Notes under the pieces: generated by a model
Told to the model about the DNA's origin: nothing
The model's database searches: none
What the model saw: only the letters and a program-made list of their open reading frames with translations
Assembly: GCF_003026395.1 (NCBI RefSeq)
Contig: NZ_PYOO01000021.1
Span: 1-50,998, forward strand
DNA from: Photobacterium iliopiscarium
GTDB lineage: Bacteria > Pseudomonadota > Gammaproteobacteria > Enterobacterales > Vibrionaceae
Direction of reading: 5' to 3'
DNA length: 50,998 bases
Translations under genes and position numbers: made by a program
Part shown: in pieces, positions 20,487 to 30,783 of the stretch
Numbering within the stretch: position 1 is the stretch's first letter
Layout: every line of letters begins with the position of its first letter

Positions 20487-20505
20487 ATTGCACAATTCAC
20501 GCCAA
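20487..20505 (-). promoter_or_regulatory. sigma-54 promoter of pspG
   Basis: Minus strand TTGGCGTGAATTGTGCAAT: the invariant GG and GC are separated by exactly 10 nt, and TGGC-----GTGCA agrees with the -24/-12 consensus (TGGCAC-N5-TTGCA). The predicted start is near 20478, leaving a leader of about 60 nt. It lies between the dusA terminator and pspG. Confidence 0.85.
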
Positions 20506-20542
20506 CTCTAAAATAATTATTTTACGTTATTTTTCATGCGCA

Positions 20543-20577
20543 TAAAAAACGCCAACTCGGTAAAGAATTGGCGTTTA
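20543..20577 (-). terminator. terminator after dusA
   Basis: Stem AAACGCCAA/TTGGCGTTT (20547-20555 with 20568-20576), 12-nt loop, and six T's on the minus strand. Confidence 0.88.
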
Positions 20578-20648
20578 CTATTTATTGGTTAATTTTACCT
20601 AATGCTAAGTAAAACTCACCACTGAAATAATTATCTCTGGATGAATAA

Positions 20649-21629
20649 TTACACATCTAGCTCAGCAGGAATTTTCGCTAACGCTTGTTGTACCACTTCA
20701 ATCCCAGCCCCTGGCTTATGCGCATTTTCACTAATATGACGACGCCATTGACGAGCACCAGGCATACTTTGGAATAAACCTAGCATATGACGAGTAATAT
20801 GACCTAAGTATGAACCATTGGCTAACTGACGTTCAATGTAAGGGTACATCGCTTCAATGACTTCACGGCGTTTCATTATTGGACGCTCACTACCAAATAA
20901 ACGTTGATCCACTTCCGCCATTAAATATGGACTTTGGTAAGCTTCACGACCCACCATAACACCATCTAAATGTTGTAGGTGCAGTTCCATTTCTTCAAAG
21001 GTTTTGATGCCACCATTGATAGCCATGGTCAACTGTGGAAAATCTTGCTTTAATTGATATACGCGCGGGTAATCTAAAGGTGGAACTTCGCGGTTTTCTT
21101 TTGGACTCAAGCCCTTAAGCCATGCTTTTCGTGCATGAATAATAAAATTATCACAACCACCTTTTTCTGACACAGTTCCAACAAAATGACTTAGAAATTC
21201 ATAAGAATCTTGCTCATCTATACCGATACGGGTTTTAACGGTTACAGGAATGTCAGCCACTTCACGCATTGCTGCTACACATTGCGCTACTAGTTCAGCC
21301 TCACCCATTAAACAAGCACCAAACATACCGTTTTGAACGCGATCTGATGGACAACCAACGTTTAAGTTGATCTCATCATAACCACGATCCGCGGCTAATT
21401 TGGCGCAACGAGCAAGATCAACCGGATTTGAACCACCAAGTTGTAATGCTAATGGATGCTCTTCTTCGTTATATGCTAAGAAATCACCTTTACCGTGAAT
21501 AATTGCGCCTGTCGTTACCATTTCGGTATACAACAGAGCTTCTTTACTCATTAGACGATGGAAATAACGACAATGGCGATCAGTCCAATCCAGCATTGGT
21601 GCGACTGAGAAACGAGTTGATGGATACAT
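20649..21629 (-). CDS. dusA: tRNA dihydrouridine(20/20a) synthase DusA
   Basis: FMN enzyme that reduces uridine 20/20a in the tRNA D-loop. It opens with [22 protein letters not shown] and carries [32 protein letters not shown] (catalytic Cys region), [14 protein letters not shown] and INGGIKT near the FMN site. The frame is open to 21752, but the start at 21629 (326 aa) has AAGGA ten bases upstream and matches DusA N-termini; upstream codons have no family counterpart. The long leader (about 150 nt) carries mutually exclusive hairpins. Confidence 0.95.
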   Translation of the reverse strand: MYPSTRFSVAPMLDWTDRHCRYFHRLMSKEALLYTEMVTTGAIIHGKGDFLAYNEEEHPLALQLGGSNPVDLARCAKLAADRGYDEINLNVGCPSDRVQNGMFGACLMGEAELVAQCVAAMREVADIPVTVKTRIGIDEQDSYEFLSHFVGTVSEKGGCDNFIIHARKAWLKGLSPKENREVPPLDYPRVYQLKQDFPQLTMAINGGIKTFEEMELHLQHLDGVMVGREAYQSPYLMAEVDQRLFGSERPIMKRREVIEAMYPYIERQLANGSYLGHITRHMLGLFQSMPGARQWRRHISENAHKPGAGIEVVQQALAKIPAELDV

Positions 21630-21720
21630 ATTACAATATTCCTTACATATTAAGTGGTTATGGCAAATACCACTTACGGGTATTGCAATATACTTCATCC
21701 GATTTTGGCTTTTTAGCGAT

Positions 21721-21765
21721 AAGGGACGGATAAAGAACAATTTAGGGGACATAACCGTCCCTAAA
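21721..21765 (-). promoter_or_regulatory. structured 5' leader of dusA with competing stems
   Basis: On the minus strand an arm AGGGACGG (21762-21755) can pair either with the next segment GTCCCCTAAA (21750-21741, with one bulge, together with flanking TTTAGGGAC) or with CCGTCCCT (21729-21722, perfect 8 bp). The two pairings exclude each other. A -10-like TAGAAT at 21789-21784 would start the transcript about 15 nt upstream of the element. A regulatory switch is inference. Confidence 0.4.
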
Positions 21766-21880
21766 ATATCTTTTTAGGCGCGGATTCTACCCTAAAATAA
21801 CAACCTCCTCCATGATTACCCAATAACTCAAATCCTATCTGAAACTCATAACAAAATATTTAATTATAAAATCCATATAA

Positions 21881-21913
21881 CAAAAAAGGCCTTGAACAGT
21901 GTTCAAGGCCTTT
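21881..21913 (-). terminator. terminator after the 27-codon ORF
   Basis: Perfect 13-bp stem (21885-21897 with 21901-21913), 3-nt loop, ending in six T's on the minus strand. It lies about 50 nt after the stop codon of the small ORF and upstream of the dusA promoter, so it terminates a separate short transcript. Confidence 0.93.
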
Positions 21914-21962
21914 CTCTAAATTCTTTTCGCTGCTGGTCGATGATTGACCCTACTGCAAAATG

Positions 21963-22046
21963 TTACTTAGTCATATTACCGCTTTTGTACATTGTAGAGA
22001 ATACAGGCGTGTAAAGAGCAACGATTTTAGTAATGATAACAGACAT
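21963..22046 (-). CDS. 27-residue small protein, unknown (candidate)
   Basis: Minus strand: ATG at 22046, 27 codons, TAA at 21965-21963. The ATG is preceded by AAGG eight bases upstream. The peptide begins MSVIITKIVALYTPV and ends SGNMTK: a hydrophobic first half, three Lys, no Cys or Trp. A strong terminator follows 50 nt later, and a TATAAA box (22077-22072) lies 25 nt upstream, with a poor -35 (TTAGTG) at 17-nt spacing. A short monocistronic transcript of about 180 nt is therefore predicted. It could encode a small membrane-associated protein, or be an sRNA with an incidental ORF. I recognise no family. Confidence 0.55.
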   Translation of the reverse strand: MSVIITKIVALYTPVFSTMYKSGNMTK

Positions 22047-22605
22047 TTTTTTTACCTTAAAAGATTAAGCATTTATATATAACCATTGCCTAATCACTAA
22101 GTACTTAAGGCGTCGGTCACGTTACGATGGGCGTCATTATAGGTATTTTAAACAACTTGAGAAATGAAAAAAAATGCAACCTTGGCATTAGTTTTTGTAA
22201 TGCTTTAATAATCGTGTTTTTAAGATACGTAACAACCCAATGTTCAGTACGTTCTAGCACAATCACGCTGTTTTACAGTAACTATTCTGACGCTTAAACG
22301 TATAAAAACCTGACGTTTAATCTAAATAATATTTATAGAACAGCATTAATTATGCGAATAATACATCCCTACGTCCTTATAACAAATCTATTGAAATTCA
22401 ATGTGGTTTACTAAACTTTATAATGAAAATTTATAATCATTAAAACTCAAAGCCTCTTTTTTGCGACATCTGCTTTTGTCTACCCTCTTATAATGTGATC
22501 ATTTACACGGAATCTTGGCCTTCATGACGGTTGATTGCTAAGTGTGAGTATGTTTGTAGACAGCTGTGATAAAATAAAACCTTAATGACGTTTTTTTGAG
22601 GCTCT
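22047..22605. other. intergenic region between the small ORF and zur
   Basis: About 560 bp, A/T-rich. Apart from the promoter of the small ORF (left side) and the upstream region of zur (right side), I see no gene. TGTGATCATTTACAC at about 22495-22509 is a poor CRP-like sequence. No Zur-type palindrome was recognised. Confidence 0.4.
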
Positions 22606-23058
22606 ATGACGGTTCAAACTCAACTGCTAGCCAAAGCACAACAGCTCTGTGAGCAACGAGGGGTTAGAATGACCCCGCAGCGATTAAAAGTACTGGCACT
22701 GATCATTAATCATCATAGTTCTATTAGTGCTTATGAGTTACTTGATTTACTCAAAGCATCAGAACCACAAGCGAAACCCCCGACGGTTTATCGCGCGTTA
22801 GATTTTCTGCTAGTACAAGGTTTTGTTCACAAAGTAGAATCAACCAATAGCTATATCGCTTGTTGTGTTCTTGGCCATGCCGATCATTGCTCACAATTAT
22901 TAATTTGTGATGAATGTGGGTTTGTTGAAGAAATCCATGATGATGAACTGGCAAAACTTTTACGCCAAAAATCAGAACAATATGGTTTCATGATCAAGCA
23001 CCACGTGGTTGAAAGCCATGGCATTTGTCATAAATGTCAGCAAACTAAAAACGCATGA
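22606..23058 (+). CDS. zur: zinc uptake regulator Zur (Fur family)
   Basis: A 150-residue Fur-family repressor that shuts off zinc uptake genes when zinc-loaded. The winged helix opens with RGVRMTPQRLKVLALI (about 19-34) and contains PPTVYRALDFLLVQGFVHKVES (about 58-79). The dimerisation domain carries the Zur zinc ligands: GHADHC, CDECG and a closing CHKCQ (C-x2-C pairs near 103-106 and 143-146). Length is slightly below E. coli (171). GAGG precedes the ATG. The zur-dusA-pspG neighbourhood is as in E. coli, which favours Zur over Fur or PerR. Confidence 0.93.
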   Translation: MTVQTQLLAKAQQLCEQRGVRMTPQRLKVLALIINHHSSISAYELLDLLKASEPQAKPPTVYRALDFLLVQGFVHKVESTNSYIACCVLGHADHCSQLLICDECGFVEEIHDDELAKLLRQKSEQYGFMIKHHVVESHGICHKCQQTKNA

Positions 23059-23281
23059 TTATCCAATAGTGCTGTCACTATCAGTGATGGCACCTTCTGA
23101 TCTTTTCTCTCCCTTCCTTGCAGCGCCTTTCTCTTTAAAATAAATTATCGTTAACTAAGACATAAAAGCACAATAAAACACTACTCATTGTCATAAATTC
23201 GATCTAGACTGAATTCGTCATAAGCACCTAGTTACCTATAAGCTATGACTACTACTATTAGTCTATAAGGGAAAGACGTAC

Positions 23282-23488
23282 ATGAGTAAACTGACTGGAA
23301 CCGTAAAGTGGTTCAACGATGATAAAGGCTTTGGTTTTATTTCTGCTGCCGATGGTAAAGATGTATTTGTTCACTTCAGTGCTATTCAAGCACAAGGACG
23401 TAAAACTTTACGTGAAGGCCAAAATGTTGAATTTATCGTAACTGATGGTCAGAAAGGCCCGCAAGCTAGCGACGTTATCACGCTATAA
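23282..23488 (+). CDS. cold-shock family (CspA-like) protein
   Basis: 68 residues forming one cold-shock domain. RNP1 is KGFGFISA (about 15-22) and RNP2 is VFVHFSA (about 28-34), so it binds single-stranded RNA and DNA. The N-terminus ([16 protein letters not shown]) is canonical. The paralogue cannot be named with confidence. GGGAAAG precedes the ATG. The gene stands alone, with about 220 bp upstream that should contain its leader, and a bidirectional terminator downstream. Confidence 0.92.
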   Translation: MSKLTGTVKWFNDDKGFGFISAADGKDVFVHFSAIQAQGRKTLREGQNVEFIVTDGQKGPQASDVITL

Positions 23489-23504
23489 CTGCGCTAACGC
23501 CAAA

Positions 23505-23548
23505 AACAAAAAAACGCCGCAATCATCACGATTGCGGCGTTTTATTTT
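23505..23548. terminator. bidirectional terminator between csp and pgi
   Basis: A 13-bp stem AAAACGCCGCAAT with its complement (23511-23523 and 23531-23543), T-runs on both strands, 7-nt loop. Confidence 0.95.
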
Positions 23549-23579
23549 ATCGGTCAATTACATTAACCAATAATAGGCA

Positions 23580-25232
23580 TTATGCACGCCATTGTTTGAA
23601 TGCGTTAATCAAACCATTAGTTGAACTATCGTGGCTTACAACACCTTCATTACTATTTAGCTCAGGTAAAATTTGATTAGCCAATTGCTTACCAAGTTCT
23701 ACGCCCCACTGGTCAAAACTGAAGATGTTCCAAATAACACCTTGGGTAAAGATTTTGTGCTCATACAATGCAATTAATGCACCTAATGTGTATGGCGTAA
23801 TTTCTTTAAGCAGAATTGAGTTTGTTGGACGATTACCTTCAAACACTTTAAATTCAGCTAGTTCATCGATTTCTGCTTGTGATTTACCGGCAGCCACAAA
23901 TTCAGCTTCTACTGTCTCGCGGCTCTTACCAAATGCTAATGCTTCAGTTTGCGCGAAGAAGTTCGCCATTAGTTTAGGGTGATGATCACCTAATGGATTG
24001 TGGCTAATAGCAGGTGCAATAAAGTCACATGGAATCAACTTCGTGCCTTGGTGAATAAGTTGATAGAACGCATGTTGACCATTCGTTCCTGGCTCACCCC
24101 AAATGATAGGACCTGTTTGGTAATCTACTGGCTTGCCACCACGGTCGACATATTTACCGTTTGATTCCATGTTACCTTGTTGGAAGTAAGCAGGGAAACG
24201 GTGCATATATTGATCGTAAGGTAGAATTGCTTCAGTTTCTGCGCCGTGGAAGTTGTTATACCAAATACCAATTAACGCTAGAATTACAGGTAATTTTTGC
24301 TCTAGTGGCGCAGTTGCAAAATGGTTATCCATTGCATGACCACCTTCCAATAACTTAACAAAGTTATCAAAACCTACCGCTAAGCTAATAGAAAGACCAA
24401 TTGCAGACCATAGTGAGTAACGACCACCCACCCAATCCCAGAACTCAAACATGTTATCAGTATCGATACCAAATTCAGCCACAGATTCTGCATTAGTAGA
24501 AAGTGCAGCAAAGTGTTTTGCAACGTGTGCTTTATCTTCCGCCATTGCTAAGAACCAATCACGCGCAGACAATGCGTTAGTCATGGTTTCTTGAGTAGTA
24601 AAGGTTTTAGATGCAATAAGGAACAACGTTGTTTCAGGGTTTAAATCTTTTAGCGTTTCAACAATGTGTGTCGCATCAACGTTAGAAACAAAGTGCATGT
24701 TTAGGCGTGTTTTGTACGCAGCTAATGCTTCTGAAACCATGTAAGGGCCAAGATCTGAACCACCAATACCGATATTAACGACATCAGTGATTTCTTTGCC
24801 GGTGTAGCCTTTCCACTCACCACTTACAATACGGTTAGTAAAACTTTCCATCTTCGCTAATACGGCATTAACGGCAGGCATAACATCTTCGCCATCAACA
24901 ATGATTGGCGTATTACTACGGTTACGTAACGCAACATGGAGTACAGCACGATCTTCAGTACGGTTAATTTTCACACCGTTGAACATATCCGCAATGGCAG
25001 CATCAAGCTCAGTTTCTTTTGCTAATGCAAACAGCTTAGTCAACGTTTCTTCAGTGATCAGGTTCTTAGAGTAATCTAATAAAATATCAGAACCAAACTG
25101 AGCAGAAAATTTGGCAAAACGCTCGCTATCATTAGCAAATAAATCGCTTAATTCAAAATCTTTAGCTTGTTCAAAATGGGCAGTCAGTGCTTGCCACGCT
25201 TTAGTTTGCGTTGGATTGATGTTGTTTAACAT
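23580..25232 (-). CDS. pgi: glucose-6-phosphate isomerase
   Basis: Interconverts glucose 6-phosphate and fructose 6-phosphate in glycolysis and gluconeogenesis. Family signatures are present: [17 protein letters not shown] near residues 153-169, [13 protein letters not shown] near 271-283, and [15 protein letters not shown] near 505-519. The 550-residue length and the C-terminal [11 protein letters not shown] are typical. AGGAA precedes the ATG. It is monocistronic, with more than 500 bp upstream and a shared terminator downstream. Confidence 0.97.
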   Translation of the reverse strand: MLNNINPTQTKAWQALTAHFEQAKDFELSDLFANDSERFAKFSAQFGSDILLDYSKNLITEETLTKLFALAKETELDAAIADMFNGVKINRTEDRAVLHVALRNRSNTPIIVDGEDVMPAVNAVLAKMESFTNRIVSGEWKGYTGKEITDVVNIGIGGSDLGPYMVSEALAAYKTRLNMHFVSNVDATHIVETLKDLNPETTLFLIASKTFTTQETMTNALSARDWFLAMAEDKAHVAKHFAALSTNAESVAEFGIDTDNMFEFWDWVGGRYSLWSAIGLSISLAVGFDNFVKLLEGGHAMDNHFATAPLEQKLPVILALIGIWYNNFHGAETEAILPYDQYMHRFPAYFQQGNMESNGKYVDRGGKPVDYQTGPIIWGEPGTNGQHAFYQLIHQGTKLIPCDFIAPAISHNPLGDHHPKLMANFFAQTEALAFGKSRETVEAEFVAAGKSQAEIDELAEFKVFEGNRPTNSILLKEITPYTLGALIALYEHKIFTQGVIWNIFSFDQWGVELGKQLANQILPELNSNEGVVSHDSSTNGLINAFKQWRA

Positions 25233-25723
25233 AATAATGTTCCTGATTTTGTTATGTTCATCCCTCGAAGCATACCGCCTTCAAAAGATCCTCGATCTAT
25301 GCTATTGACCCTAGATGACTAGGTTTCTAATAATACTATCTGTTACAACCAATTATGACGTTAACATCGTATTATCGTCATTGCGTCAGGTCACGAAAAT
25401 ATGATGCATCATACCTGTATTTATCAGCAAGATGATAATGGTAATCACTAATTAAACTAAAAGGTCTCATCGATAGATAAATAGCGATGTGGTATCACAA
25501 AATGATTCATTTTACCCCGAGAGCATGTGATTTTCACCTCATACCACCCCAGATAAAGTAAAATTCAATTATAATTCAATCACTAACAAATGGTATCGTA
25601 TATTATTATTTTCAGCAGATATCAGCCAATTGAATCATTATTTTAGCGTAGGTTAAATCATTTTCAAATGACGAAGATATACAACAAATCGTTATGAATA
25701 TTGGGGGACGCATAAATTTTAAC
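25233..25723. other. intergenic region between pgi and alr, with a palindrome
   Basis: About 490 bp without a supported gene. It should contain the pgi promoter (minus strand). A perfect 14-bp palindrome TATGATGCATCATA lies at 25400-25413, about 170 bp upstream of pgi, and a small hairpin (CCTAG-ATGA-CTAGG) at about 25310-25324. No function can be assigned. Confidence 0.4.
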
Positions 25724-25753
25724 TAAAAAAAAGCCGCAGACTAAACCACGGCT
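25724..25753 (-). terminator. terminator after alr
   Basis: Short stem AGCCG/CGGCT (25732-25736 with 25749-25753), then eight T's on the minus strand. It lies just after the alr stop. Confidence 0.8.
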
Positions 25754-25760
25754 AATCTTT

Positions 25761-26840
25761 TTATGAATAAGTCATTGCCACTCGAGGCGTCAACTTAGTC
25801 ATTAATTCATAAGCAATAACACCTGTATATTGTGCTACCACTTCAGCAGGTAAACCTTTACCCCATAAAATAGCTTCATCACCTACTTTATCGGTCGCAT
25901 TCGGTCCTAAATCTACTGTCAACATATCCATTGAAACACGCCCAGCCGTTGGCACAATCCGACCATTAACCATCACTGGTGTACCATTAGGCGCACAACG
26001 TGGATAACCATCACCATAACCAATAGCAATAACACCCATTTTAGTATCTTGCTCACAGGTCCAAATGCCACCATAACCAACTTGTTCACCTTTTTTAACG
26101 TCACGAACAGCAATTAAGCTCGATGTTAACGTCATAACCGGTTGTAGATTATAGTTTGATGCTGAACGTTCTAATTCATCAAATGGTGACACGCCATACA
26201 TAATAATGCCAGGACGGATCCATTCAAAGTGACTAGCTGGCCACGCTAAAATACCTGCCGACGCCGCTAACGAACGCTCACCTTGATAAGGCTTAATTAA
26301 AGTTGAGAAACATTCAATTTGGCTTACGGTAATATCACTCTCTAGATTATCAGCATTACCAAAATGACTAATAAATCGTAATGGTTTAGCAACATTATCA
26401 CAGTCATTTAAGCGTTGCATAAACTCAGGTACTTGTTCTGGACGTAATCCAAGTCGGTGCATACCCGTGTCTATTTTTACCCATACACGTACAGGTGCAT
26501 CCAGCTCAGCCTGTTCTAACGCTTCGAGTTGTTCTATCGAATGCACCACGGTATGAATATTATTAATCACCAAGACAGGAAGATCGGTTGGCGCATAAAA
26601 ACCTTCTAATAATAGAATCGGTTTTACTACGCCACCAGCGCGTAATATTAAGGCTTCTTCTATACGCGCCACACCATAAGCATCAACATCGATAAGGCTT
26701 TTCGCCACATCTAATAACCCATGTCCATATGCATTGGCTTTAACAACCGCTAAAATTTTACTCTTTGGTGCCTGCAGGCGGATTTGACTCAGATTATGTG
26801 CCAAAGCTTGGGTATCAATATGTGCAGTTGCAGCTTTCAT
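25761..26840 (-). CDS. alr: alanine racemase
   Basis: PLP-dependent conversion of L- to D-alanine for peptidoglycan. The cofactor lysine is Lys34 in [11 protein letters not shown]. Other family blocks are HSHR-type GMHRLGLRP (near 128-136), [12 protein letters not shown] and GYGGIWT (with the catalytic Tyr), and [13 protein letters not shown]. 359 aa is the usual length. AGGA lies seven bases before the ATG. It follows dnaB by 26 nt on the same strand, the dnaB-alr order seen in E. coli. Confidence 0.96.
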   Translation of the reverse strand: MKAATAHIDTQALAHNLSQIRLQAPKSKILAVVKANAYGHGLLDVAKSLIDVDAYGVARIEEALILRAGGVVKPILLLEGFYAPTDLPVLVINNIHTVVHSIEQLEALEQAELDAPVRVWVKIDTGMHRLGLRPEQVPEFMQRLNDCDNVAKPLRFISHFGNADNLESDITVSQIECFSTLIKPYQGERSLAASAGILAWPASHFEWIRPGIIMYGVSPFDELERSASNYNLQPVMTLTSSLIAVRDVKKGEQVGYGGIWTCEQDTKMGVIAIGYGDGYPRCAPNGTPVMVNGRIVPTAGRVSMDMLTVDLGPNATDKVGDEAILWGKGLPAEVVAQYTGVIAYELMTKLTPRVAMTYS

Positions 26841-26866
26841 CCAATATCCTAAATAATTTTTAAGGC

Positions 26867-28264
26867 TTACTCTTCATCAAAGGCTGGACCAGCATAGTTA
26901 TCAAAGCGAGAGAACTGGCCTTGGAACGTTAAACGCACAGTACCAATTGGACCATTACGTTGTTTACCTAAGATGATTTCAGCGATCCCTTTAAGGGCAC
27001 TGTCTTCGTGATAAACCTCATCACGGTATATAAACATGATTAAGTCAGCATCCTGCTCGATAGCGCCAGATTCACGCAAATCGGAGTTTACAGGACGCTT
27101 ATCTGCCCGTTGCTCTAACGAACGGTTAAGCTGAGAGAGGGCAACAACAGGCACATTTAATTCTTTCGCTAATGCTTTAAGCGAACGTGAGATTTCAGCA
27201 ATCTCTAGAGTACGGTTTTCTTGTAGTCCTGGCACACGCATCAACTGAAGATAGTCGATCATGATCATACTAAGACCACCATTATCACGTGCAATACGAC
27301 GTGCACGAGAACGTACTTCTGTCGGTGTTAAGCCTGAACTATCATCAATGAACATATTCTTCTTTTGCATCAGAATACCCATGGTTGATGATATTCGCGC
27401 CCAATCTTCATCGTCCAATTGTCCGGTACGAATTTTGGTTTGGTCAACACGCGATAATGACGCCAACATACGCATCATGATCTGTTCTGCGGGCATCTCT
27501 AATGAGAAAATCAGCACCGGTTTTTCTTGATCCATGGCTGCATTTTCACATAAGTTCATCGCAAAGGTGGTTTTACCCATCGATGGACGCGCAGCAACAA
27601 TAATCAAATCAGAGCCCTGCAAACCAGCAGTCTTCTTATTTAAATCAGTAAAGCCTGTTGATACACCCGTTACACCATCTTGTGGTGACTGATAAAGCAA
27701 CTCGATACGTTCAAGCGTACGCTCTAAAATAGTATCGACGTTTTGCGGACCTTCTTTATCGTTGGTACGTTGTTCAGCAATCGCAAAAACTTTACTTTCG
27801 GCCATATCCAGCAAATCTTCACTGGTACGCCCTTGTGGATCATAACCGGCATCGGCTATTTCATTTGCCACGCCAATCATGTCACGGATCAATGCACGCT
27901 CACGAACAATATCAGCATACGCTAAAATATTCGCCGCAGACGGGGTGTTTTTTGCCAATTCAGCAAGGTAAGCAAAACCACCGACACCATCAAGTTTATC
28001 CGAGCGCTCAAGATGTTCAGACAAAGTGATCAAATCAAGTGGCTGTCCACCTTCCAATAAGGCTGCGGTTGCCTCAAAGATAATCCGATGAGGACGGCTG
28101 TAAAAGTCTTTCGCAACCACTTTCTCAGCAACAGTATCCCAACGCTCATTATCCAACATTAAACCACCAAGTACTGATTGCTCAGCCTCAAGTGAATGTG
28201 GTGGCATCTTAATGGCGTCCATTTGATTATCTTTTAATTGTTTCGATTTACGATTATCTGTCAT
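26867..28264 (-). CDS. dnaB: replicative DNA helicase DnaB
   Basis: Hexameric 5'-3' helicase of the replisome. The N-terminal domain (about 20-120, [23 protein letters not shown]) binds DnaG and helicase loader. The RecA-like domain has Walker [14 protein letters not shown] (about 219-231), Walker [11 protein letters not shown], the [20 protein letters not shown] block and [16 protein letters not shown]. 465 aa. No inteins. A ribosome site before the chosen ATG is weak, but the family N-terminus begins close to it. Confidence 0.97.
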   Translation of the reverse strand: MTDNRKSKQLKDNQMDAIKMPPHSLEAEQSVLGGLMLDNERWDTVAEKVVAKDFYSRPHRIIFEATAALLEGGQPLDLITLSEHLERSDKLDGVGGFAYLAELAKNTPSAANILAYADIVRERALIRDMIGVANEIADAGYDPQGRTSEDLLDMAESKVFAIAEQRTNDKEGPQNVDTILERTLERIELLYQSPQDGVTGVSTGFTDLNKKTAGLQGSDLIIVAARPSMGKTTFAMNLCENAAMDQEKPVLIFSLEMPAEQIMMRMLASLSRVDQTKIRTGQLDDEDWARISSTMGILMQKKNMFIDDSSGLTPTEVRSRARRIARDNGGLSMIMIDYLQLMRVPGLQENRTLEIAEISRSLKALAKELNVPVVALSQLNRSLEQRADKRPVNSDLRESGAIEQDADLIMFIYRDEVYHEDSALKGIAEIILGKQRNGPIGTVRLTFQGQFSRFDNYAGPAFDEE

Positions 28265-28494
28265 AACAATTGTGCATTTACCAAAACCAAGAACGAAGCT
28301 CGATAGTATAACCGATCCCCTGCTTCTGCGTAGCTATAAACGATTACGATTGATCACTTCCCATGGTAACAATTATCCTCCTTTTTAGTTTCACGAATAG
28401 TATGCCCACGATTTCTAACCAAACGTTGACAAATTTACGTTAGAATGTGGCATCAATATTTCTAGATTTATACGACCCTGCCAGCGGAGGACTT

Positions 28495-29253
28495 TTGGCA
28501 AGATATATACTCACATTACTTTTGCTTGCCACTACCGCAGCTCATGCTAGTGAAGAATCGACACCTGAAGCACCGACTGAACCTTCGCCATTAACCAGTA
28601 CTATCGGCTTGGGTTATCAAGCACTATCGGGTAACTCTGACTCCCAAACCTTAAATGGTAATGTTGCACTAACCTATACTAAAGGCCGCTATCAAACTAA
28701 CGGTGATGCTAAGTTCATCATGGCAAAAAAAGATGGCGAAGAAGACAAACGTAAAATGTCAGTCAGCTTAAAGTCTAAACGGATGATCCGTGATGGTTAT
28801 TATTTTTATGGTAATGGCAGCTATATTGATGACCGCTATGGGCCTTATTACGCAGATTCAATCGTCTCAACCGGTATCGGTTACCGTTTATTTAGCTATG
28901 AGACATTTCAAACATTAGTGGATATTGGCCCTGGCTTTCGCCACCAAGATCCTAATCTCGATGAGATAAAAAGCGACAGTATTGTTAAACAAGAAGTCGT
29001 TAATGAAATGGTGCTACAAAGTACAATCGATATTCAATGGAAGCCCTTAAAAAACCTGACCCTCAGTGCTAAATTTAACGTCATTTCAGGGCAAAGTAAC
29101 ACCACCTTAGAAAGCACCTTCAATGCGACTAATGCGATCACTGACAATATTGCTTTAAACGTAGGTTACACTCAAACCGCTTATTCTTGGGTACCTGAAG
29201 GCATGCAAAATTCCGACAGCACCACCACAATCTCACTGATTTACACTTTATAA
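28495..29253 (+). CDS. DUF481-family (YdiY-like) outer-membrane protein
   Basis: 252 residues from a TTG start. The upstream in-frame GTG at 28447 gives a non-signal-like N-terminus, whereas TTG 28495 follows GGAGG by four bases and begins a good signal peptide (ARYILTLLLLATTAAHAS, cut near residue 20). The mature protein is DUF481: repeated beta-strands, with TSTIGLGYQALSGNSDSQTLNGNVALTYTKG near the start and SLIYTL at the end, so an outer-membrane barrel is likely. Salt- or envelope-related roles have been proposed for the family; function here is unknown. The rplI operon converges with it at a shared terminator. Confidence 0.8.
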   Translation: MARYILTLLLLATTAAHASEESTPEAPTEPSPLTSTIGLGYQALSGNSDSQTLNGNVALTYTKGRYQTNGDAKFIMAKKDGEEDKRKMSVSLKSKRMIRDGYYFYGNGSYIDDRYGPYYADSIVSTGIGYRLFSYETFQTLVDIGPGFRHQDPNLDEIKSDSIVKQEVVNEMVLQSTIDIQWKPLKNLTLSAKFNVISGQSNTTLESTFNATNAITDNIALNVGYTQTAYSWVPEGMQNSDSTTTISLIYTL

Positions 29254-29276
29254 ATCACGATTCCCTAAATTTCAGA

Positions 29277-29308
29277 CATAAAAAAACCAGCCCTAAGGCT
29301 GGTTTTTT
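29277..29308. terminator. bidirectional terminator between DUF481 gene and rplI
   Basis: 12-bp stem AAAAAACCAGCC with its complement (29281-29292 and 29297-29308), loop CTAA, T-runs on both strands. Confidence 0.95.
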
Positions 29309-29328
29309 ACTATTAAAGCTAAAAGCGA

Positions 29329-29781
29329 TTACTGAGCAGCAACAACGTTTAGTTTAACAGTTGCGAATACGTCTGAGCTTAGCTGAACGCTAACTTCAAA
29401 TTCGCCAGTCGTACGTAGTGCACCTTCAGGTAGACGTACTTCACTCTTAACAAGTGCAACGCCAGCTGCAGAAACTGCATCAGCGATGTCACGAGTACCG
29501 ATTGAGCCGAATAATTTACCTTCGTCACCAGATTTAGATGCAATAACTACACCTTCAAGTACGTTAAGTGCTTCAGCACGTGCTTGAGCAGCAGCATGTT
29601 GCTCAGCAACTTTAGCTTCTAGCTCTGCACGACGTGCGTCGAACATTTCAACGTTCGCTTTAGTCGCCATAACTGCCTTAGCCTGTGGGATAAGGAAGTT
29701 ACGAGCATAGCCCGCTTTAACGTTAACCTGGTCGCCAAGGCCACCTAGGTTAGCGATTTTATCAAGTAGAATAACTTGCAT
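29329..29781 (-). CDS. rplI: 50S ribosomal protein L9
   Basis: 150 residues. The N-terminal rRNA-binding domain is canonical ([37 protein letters not shown]), followed by the long connecting helix (about 40-75) and the C-terminal domain ([16 protein letters not shown]). Last gene of rpsF-priB-rpsR-rplI. Codon use is strongly biased, as for a highly expressed ribosomal gene. Confidence 0.98.
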   Translation of the reverse strand: MQVILLDKIANLGGLGDQVNVKAGYARNFLIPQAKAVMATKANVEMFDARRAELEAKVAEQHAAAQARAEALNVLEGVVIASKSGDEGKLFGSIGTRDIADAVSAAGVALVKSEVRLPEGALRTTGEFEVSVQLSSDVFATVKLNVVAAQ

Positions 29782-29819
29782 TATCTTGTCCTCTATAAAG
29801 TTCTAAAAACGACTATCGC

Positions 29820-30050
<231 letters not shown>

Positions 30051-30062
30051 CTATCTCCTGAT

Positions 30063-30365
30063 CTAAATTAAGTCAATGTGATCGGCATGCAAAACTAATT
30101 TCCCGATACCATTACGGCCGGTTTGGTAAGAGATAAATCCCTCCACCTTAATTGTGCTTCCGACAACTAAATCTTGAGTGAGTACTTGTTGACCTTTACC
30201 ACTGATTACCACGTTAATATAACAATATATTTGACGTGGTAAGTCAGCTTCCCGCTGCACAGAACGATGCTCAAGCACAAAGTGACAATGAGGTATGCCT
30301 GCCGGGGATTGGCTTCGTTTGGGATGCTTGGCAATAGTGCCAGTCAACACCAGACGATTAGTCAT
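30063..30365 (-). CDS. priB: primosomal replication protein N (PriB)
   Basis: 100-residue single OB-fold protein that binds single-stranded DNA and helps PriA restart stalled forks. The opening MTNRLVLTGTIAKHP and the block SPAGIPHCHFVLEHRSVQREA (about 20-40) are typical, and VGSTIKVEGFISYQ with LVLHADHIDLI closes it. E. coli PriB is 104 aa and lies in the same position between rpsF and rpsR. Confidence 0.96.
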   Translation of the reverse strand: MTNRLVLTGTIAKHPKRSQSPAGIPHCHFVLEHRSVQREADLPRQIYCYINVVISGKGQQVLTQDLVVGSTIKVEGFISYQTGRNGIGKLVLHADHIDLI

Positions 30366-30374
30366 TAATACAAA

Positions 30375-30761
30375 TTACTCAGCAGCTGCTTCGCCTTCAG
30401 ATTGTGCTTCAGCACGATCTTCACGCTTAGTAAAACGCTCTTCTTTAGCCTTCATCATAGGAGATGGCTCAGTAACAGCGTGTTTAGTACGCATGATCAT
30501 GTTACGGATCACTGCGTCGTTGAAGCGGAAGTTTGACTCAAGCTCGTCAACAACATCTTGCTTAGCTTCTACGTTCATAAGAACATAGTGAGCTTTGTGC
30601 AATTTGTTAATTGGGTAAGCCATTTGACGGCGGCCCCAATCTTCTAGACGGTGAATTTGACCACCAGAATCTTTGATAGCAGCAGTGTAACGCTCGATCA
30701 TGCCAGCAACTTGCTCGCTTTGATCAGGGTGCACCATGAATACGATTTCGTAATGACGCAT
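30375..30761 (-). CDS. rpsF: 30S ribosomal protein S6
   Basis: 128 residues ([54 protein letters not shown]). The C-terminal tail is acidic and Glu/Ala rich ([11 protein letters not shown]); in E. coli this tail receives extra glutamates from RimK, and a glutamate-rich tail is present here too. First gene of the operon, behind an AAGGAG site and a structured leader. Confidence 0.98.
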   Translation of the reverse strand: MRHYEIVFMVHPDQSEQVAGMIERYTAAIKDSGGQIHRLEDWGRRQMAYPINKLHKAHYVLMNVEAKQDVVDELESNFRFNDAVIRNMIMRTKHAVTEPSPMMKAKEERFTKREDRAEAQSEGEAAAE

Positions 30762-30783
30762 AGGTTGCTCCTTACGGATTATT

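Noticed and set aside
22495..22509. CRP site upstream of zur
   Set aside because: TGTGATCATTTACAC has only one good half-site and no supporting context.
28426..28446. Promoter TTGACA...TAGAAT upstream of the DUF481 gene
   Set aside because: The spacing is only 9 nt, so the two hexamers cannot work together.
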